From positions 100,938,462 through 101,002,461 of the forward strand of contig OY856188.1 of the NCBI GenBank assembly GCA_963693315.1: a DNA stretch of 64,000 bases. Direction: 5' to 3'. Under the pieces are notes generated by a model. That model was not told where the DNA came from and did not search any database. It saw nothing but the letters and a program-made list of their open reading frames with translations. The position numbers were made by a program, and so were the translations under genes. Positions 60,751-64,000 of this stretch are shown piece after piece. The stretch is from Diogma glabrata (taxonomy: Eukaryota; Arthropoda; Insecta; Diptera; Cylindrotomidae). The first letter of the stretch is position 1, and each line of letters opens with the position of its first letter.

Positions 60751-61177
60751 TCCCGGGTAGGAGCTGCCAATATTAAATAATGAATCAAACCCGGGCCCGT
60801 TTTGACGAGCCAAACCTTGGTTGGTTAACTTTGGTTTCAGCCTTGGAAAGTTGTAAATGCCTAGACTGAACCAAGATTCAGTTTATTATATTACCCGCTA
60901 TTCACCAGGCTAATGCATTGTAAACATGGGCAAGCCATACTATGTGCATCTTAATTTTTATATATGTTACTCTTTCCACCACCTCTTTCCACACATTTAC
61001 AGGAGATCTGGGAGAAAATTGGTTTGGTAAACCTGGTCCAATTCTGATTTGCCAGACTTGGACAGGACATCAGCCCAAATTGGTTAAAGCTTGGGCCGTT
61101 TGAAAATGTTAAGCCTGGTCCAAACCACAAAGGCTGTGGCGCGGGTTTGGGTCATCAGCTTATTCTTACCCGGGATC
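60751..61177. mobile_element. GC-richer element with TCCCGGGTA inverted ends
   Basis: The left end TCCCGGGTAGGA and the right end TCTTACCCGGGA are inverted. The interior repeats TTGGTT/AACCAA-type words and CCCGGGCCC. No clear target duplication and no ORF. Probable MITE. Confidence 0.5.
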
Positions 61178-61179
61178 TA

Positions 61180-62740
61180 ACTTAGTATAAAAAAAACTAA
61201 TCGATTTTTAGAAGTTTGATTTAACTTTACATGCTAGCTGTGCCAGAGTCAATGTGTTCTGGGCTTCACTACAATGTGTTCTCTAGCAACAGCTACCTAG
61301 TTATAATGAACCGGACCAAGGTTCTCGTTATCTATTTAACTAGATCAATTGAAAATAGGTTATTATATGATACAAGGCAACATTTAAGAGCAATTTTGTC
61401 TTACTATGTCAAGAAAAAGTTGGAATTAAATGAGCTAAAAATATAAATAACATCATGCGCCACCTGATAAGGAAAGACTGTGGCCCACTTTTACCATCAT
61501 AATGACAATCACATGTGGCTAGACAATCCACAGAGGACATTTATTCAGAAGGACAACATGATACTTAAAAATATTCATCAATTTTGAACATTTCATTTTG
61601 TCACGCCATTCACACAACATCCTTGATCCTACAGAATAATTTTGCATCACAAGTTCTATTTAAATAACATAAGATGATATTTACCTACAGGTGTAGATAT
61701 ATGAGCAGTTACCCAATCGGTATGCAGTATAAGACACAAGGTGACACAACTAAACTAAATGATAATATTAAGGAACTTACGAACACCTTATATAAGATTT
61801 AACATATTATATCCACCAGACGAAGAAGCATGGCCTGCTTTACTAAACGTAAATGTATCATTTAGTGTTCTTAAAATAATCCTACAATTCAATTAACCCT
61901 ATATTTGATCCTATTTGTTGATGATTTTATTCAAAGGAAAAGTATTAATGCTAATTAATTAATGGATAAATTTCTGAGTTTTTTCGTGTATAAAAAATTG
62001 AACCTTTGTGCATGTGTATTCTATACAAATGAAACCAAAGCTTATTAAGAAGTCTATAAGTGTAACATAGTTAAAAGAAAATCCTATACGTTTTTTAAAT
62101 AAGCAACATTATATTCACGGGAAGGTTTGTGATATGAATACAAAATATTAAAAAAGTTAGAAAATATTTTGTTTTCATTTGAAAATTCATTGAAATTGTA
62201 TCCATATTATGATCTACAATCGTTGAAAATCATCATTTTTATTAACCTCCCAGGAAATTTAACTTAAAAACAAACATAGAAAACTAAATTTTAGAGGTGC
62301 ATTTACATATTAAGCATAACCATAAATTTTCAGTTAATCTGATAAAATACCTTAATATTAAACTCTTGACACGATTTCGAAATATAACATTTAACAAAAG
62401 ACAACATATATTATACATACATATGTACATATAATATGTATTTACTAAATCTACTTATGCATGCAATTCTAGGTTTTTGGATTTGTATTTTGCTGCGCGT
62501 TTATGTAATTGGTACATAGATAATCAACACGAGTAGCAGCGAATGAACGGTTATGTTTCAGGCATGTACGAAGTAATAGCACTTTTCAATGCTTTTATTG
62601 AAACTTGAATCGTTTATCGATACTTGAACATTCCCACCCTAAAACCCTTAAACAAAGAATATATAAAAACTTTTTCCATAATAATAGCATGCATCATTGT
62701 AATGTTTTCTTAACCTATTGAATAATGAACTTAACCTATT
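61180..62740. other. Intergenic, nothing recognised
   Basis: A 71-codon frame at 61231-61446 has no family resemblance or gene-like context. The rest is AT-rich. Confidence 0.5.
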
Positions 62741-62759
62741 GAATTATGAAAATTTTCCT

Positions 62760-64000
62760 ATAAAGGATCATGTTTGAGTTTGTTTAAAATATTATTCCAA
62801 TTTCGGATTCGTCTGACTGACGAGGTTCGGTTCGAATCCGATCCGAAACACGAAAAATGTGAATTGGAGTTTTTTTCTGAAAAACTTCAAACCATACCTT
62901 TGAATTGAAAAAATTCCAATTACTTCTTTACTTACTTGAGTTTAATTGATTTCAAAAATCTAAAATAAATTTAAATTCCCTTAATGTAGTCTAATGTTAA
63001 TACATATAGAACTACAAATTGACCAAGTGTCGTCAGCCATTGATTTCACATTGACTGGAAACAATCAATAATGACTATACACACGTGACTTAGGATGTTA
63101 ATTAGAATAGAAATGTTCCCCATTCTATGAATTCACACAAAGTATTGTCTAGAAATTTAATGCCAAAAATCCCATATAATGTAAAAACATTTCCATAATA
63201 TGGAGTCTAATGACAGTGGAAAAATTCAAATTAAGTAAAATAAATAAGTGATGAAGAAGTTTCAACTTTGAAATTGTCATCGCCTCAACGGCGTAATCGA
63301 TAGCGTGTCTGCCCAAGGATTCGAGTCGGGCACTGACGAGGGTAGGTTCGAATCCGATCCGAAACACGAAAAATGTGAATTGGAGTTTTTTTCTGAAAAA
63401 CTTCAAACCATACCTTTGAATTGAAAAAATTCCAATTACTTCTTTACTTACTTGAGTTTAATTGATCTCAAAAATCTAAAATAAATTTAAATTCCCTTAA
63501 TGTAGTCTAATGTTAATACATATAGAACTACAAATTGACCAAGTGCAGCCATTGATTTCACATTGATTGGAAACAATCAATAATGACTATACAAACGTGA
63601 CTTAGGATGTTAATTAGAATAGAAATGTTCCCCATTCTATGAATTCACACAAAGTATTGTCTAGAAATTTAATGCCAAAAATCCCATATAATGTAAAAAC
63701 ATTTCCATAATATGGAGTCTAATGACAGTGGAAAAATTCAACTTAAGTAAAATAAATAAGTGATGAAGAAGTTTCAACTTTGAAATTGTCATCGCCTCAA
63801 CGGCGTAATCGATAGCGTGTCTGCCCAAGGATTCGAGCCGGGCACTGACGAGGGTAGAGGTTCGAATCCTATCCGAAACACGAAAAATGTGAATTGGAGT
63901 TTTTTTCTGAAAAACTTCAAACCATACCTTTGAATTGAAAAAATTCCAATTACTTCTTTACTTACTTGAGTTCAATTGATCTCAAAAATCTAAAATATTA
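62760..64000 (+). repeat. Tandem array, unit of about 515 bp containing a tRNA-derived SINE head
   Basis: GAAACACGAAAAATGTG recurs at 62845, 63361 and 63875 (spacing 516 and 514). Each unit has a pol III box B GGTTCGAATCC (62829, 63345, 63859). Units two and three have a box-A-like GTAATCGATAGCGTGTCTG (about 63293, 63806). The units are almost identical. The array continues past the right edge. Confidence 0.88.

Noticed and set aside
63281..63362. Possible tRNA gene (box A and box B present)
   Set aside because: The head does not fold into a clear cloverleaf and is followed by a constant SINE body in every copy, so it is a SINE head.
62760..64000. CRISPR-like spaced repeats
   Set aside because: Units are 515 bp, nearly identical throughout, with no short-repeat/spacer pattern; the DNA is eukaryotic.

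Overview
The window looks like AT-rich insect nuclear DNA. It has short introns (about 60-70 bp) with GT-AG borders, animal housekeeping genes cut into many exons, and a dense layer of insect-type transposable elements. There is no operon structure, no CRISPR, and no bacterial or viral gene set. The species cannot be fixed from sequence alone. The Sec8 N-terminus (PPPTKPPRGVKYG) and the NDRG gene are insect-like.

Host genes. (1) 31254-39426, minus: complete exocyst subunit Sec8/EXOC4, 9 exons, 980 codons. Its last intron is 4.8 kb and holds two decayed Copia fragments in opposite orientation. (2) 39769-41436, plus: complete six-exon divergent alpha-tubulin, 452 aa, head to head with Sec8 across about 340 bp. 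(3) 52047-53722, minus: the 3' eight exons of an NDRG-family gene; its 5' exons were not found. (4) 12118-12458, plus: an orphan terminal coding exon of an unrecognised gene whose upstream exons were not found.

Mobile DNA, left to right. 1-1345: LINE family B. 1719-5634: a Ty3/gypsy derivative with near-identical LTRs and a Gag-integrase fusion. Its left LTR is split by a 1.84 kb element encoding a spliced tyrosine recombinase (Crypton-like). 6003-8256: LINE family A plus a LINE family D tail. 8440-11170: decayed gag and LINE ORF1 remains on the minus strand. 16531-17390: a foldback repeat. 17830-23756: a 'Russian doll' in which an RTE-like LINE is split by a family D LINE and by a TIR element. 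That TIR element contains a hAT-like element, which contains a foldback, whose left arm is split by a TA-flanked element carrying a spliced SAM-like reading frame. 25200-29980: LINE fragments and degenerate repeats. 41735-47600: a tandem repeat of about 210-230 bp broken by a hAT-like element and by a family B LINE, with a PIF/Harbinger-like MITE at its right edge. 49440-51187: LINE A with a second MITE copy in its ORF. 54845-58920: a nearly intact two-ORF LINE with an FP25-like ORF1. 59000-64000: SINE copies and a 515 bp SINE-containing tandem array running off the right edge.

The host genes do not form a shared pathway. Sec8 acts in vesicle tethering, alpha-tubulin in microtubules, and NDRG is a catalytically dead alpha/beta-hydrolase-fold protein. 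The most unusual material is the precisely bounded nested insertions, the tyrosine-recombinase element with its GGGCGTTAT palindromes, and the alpha-tubulin that lacks several classic alpha-tubulin landmarks.
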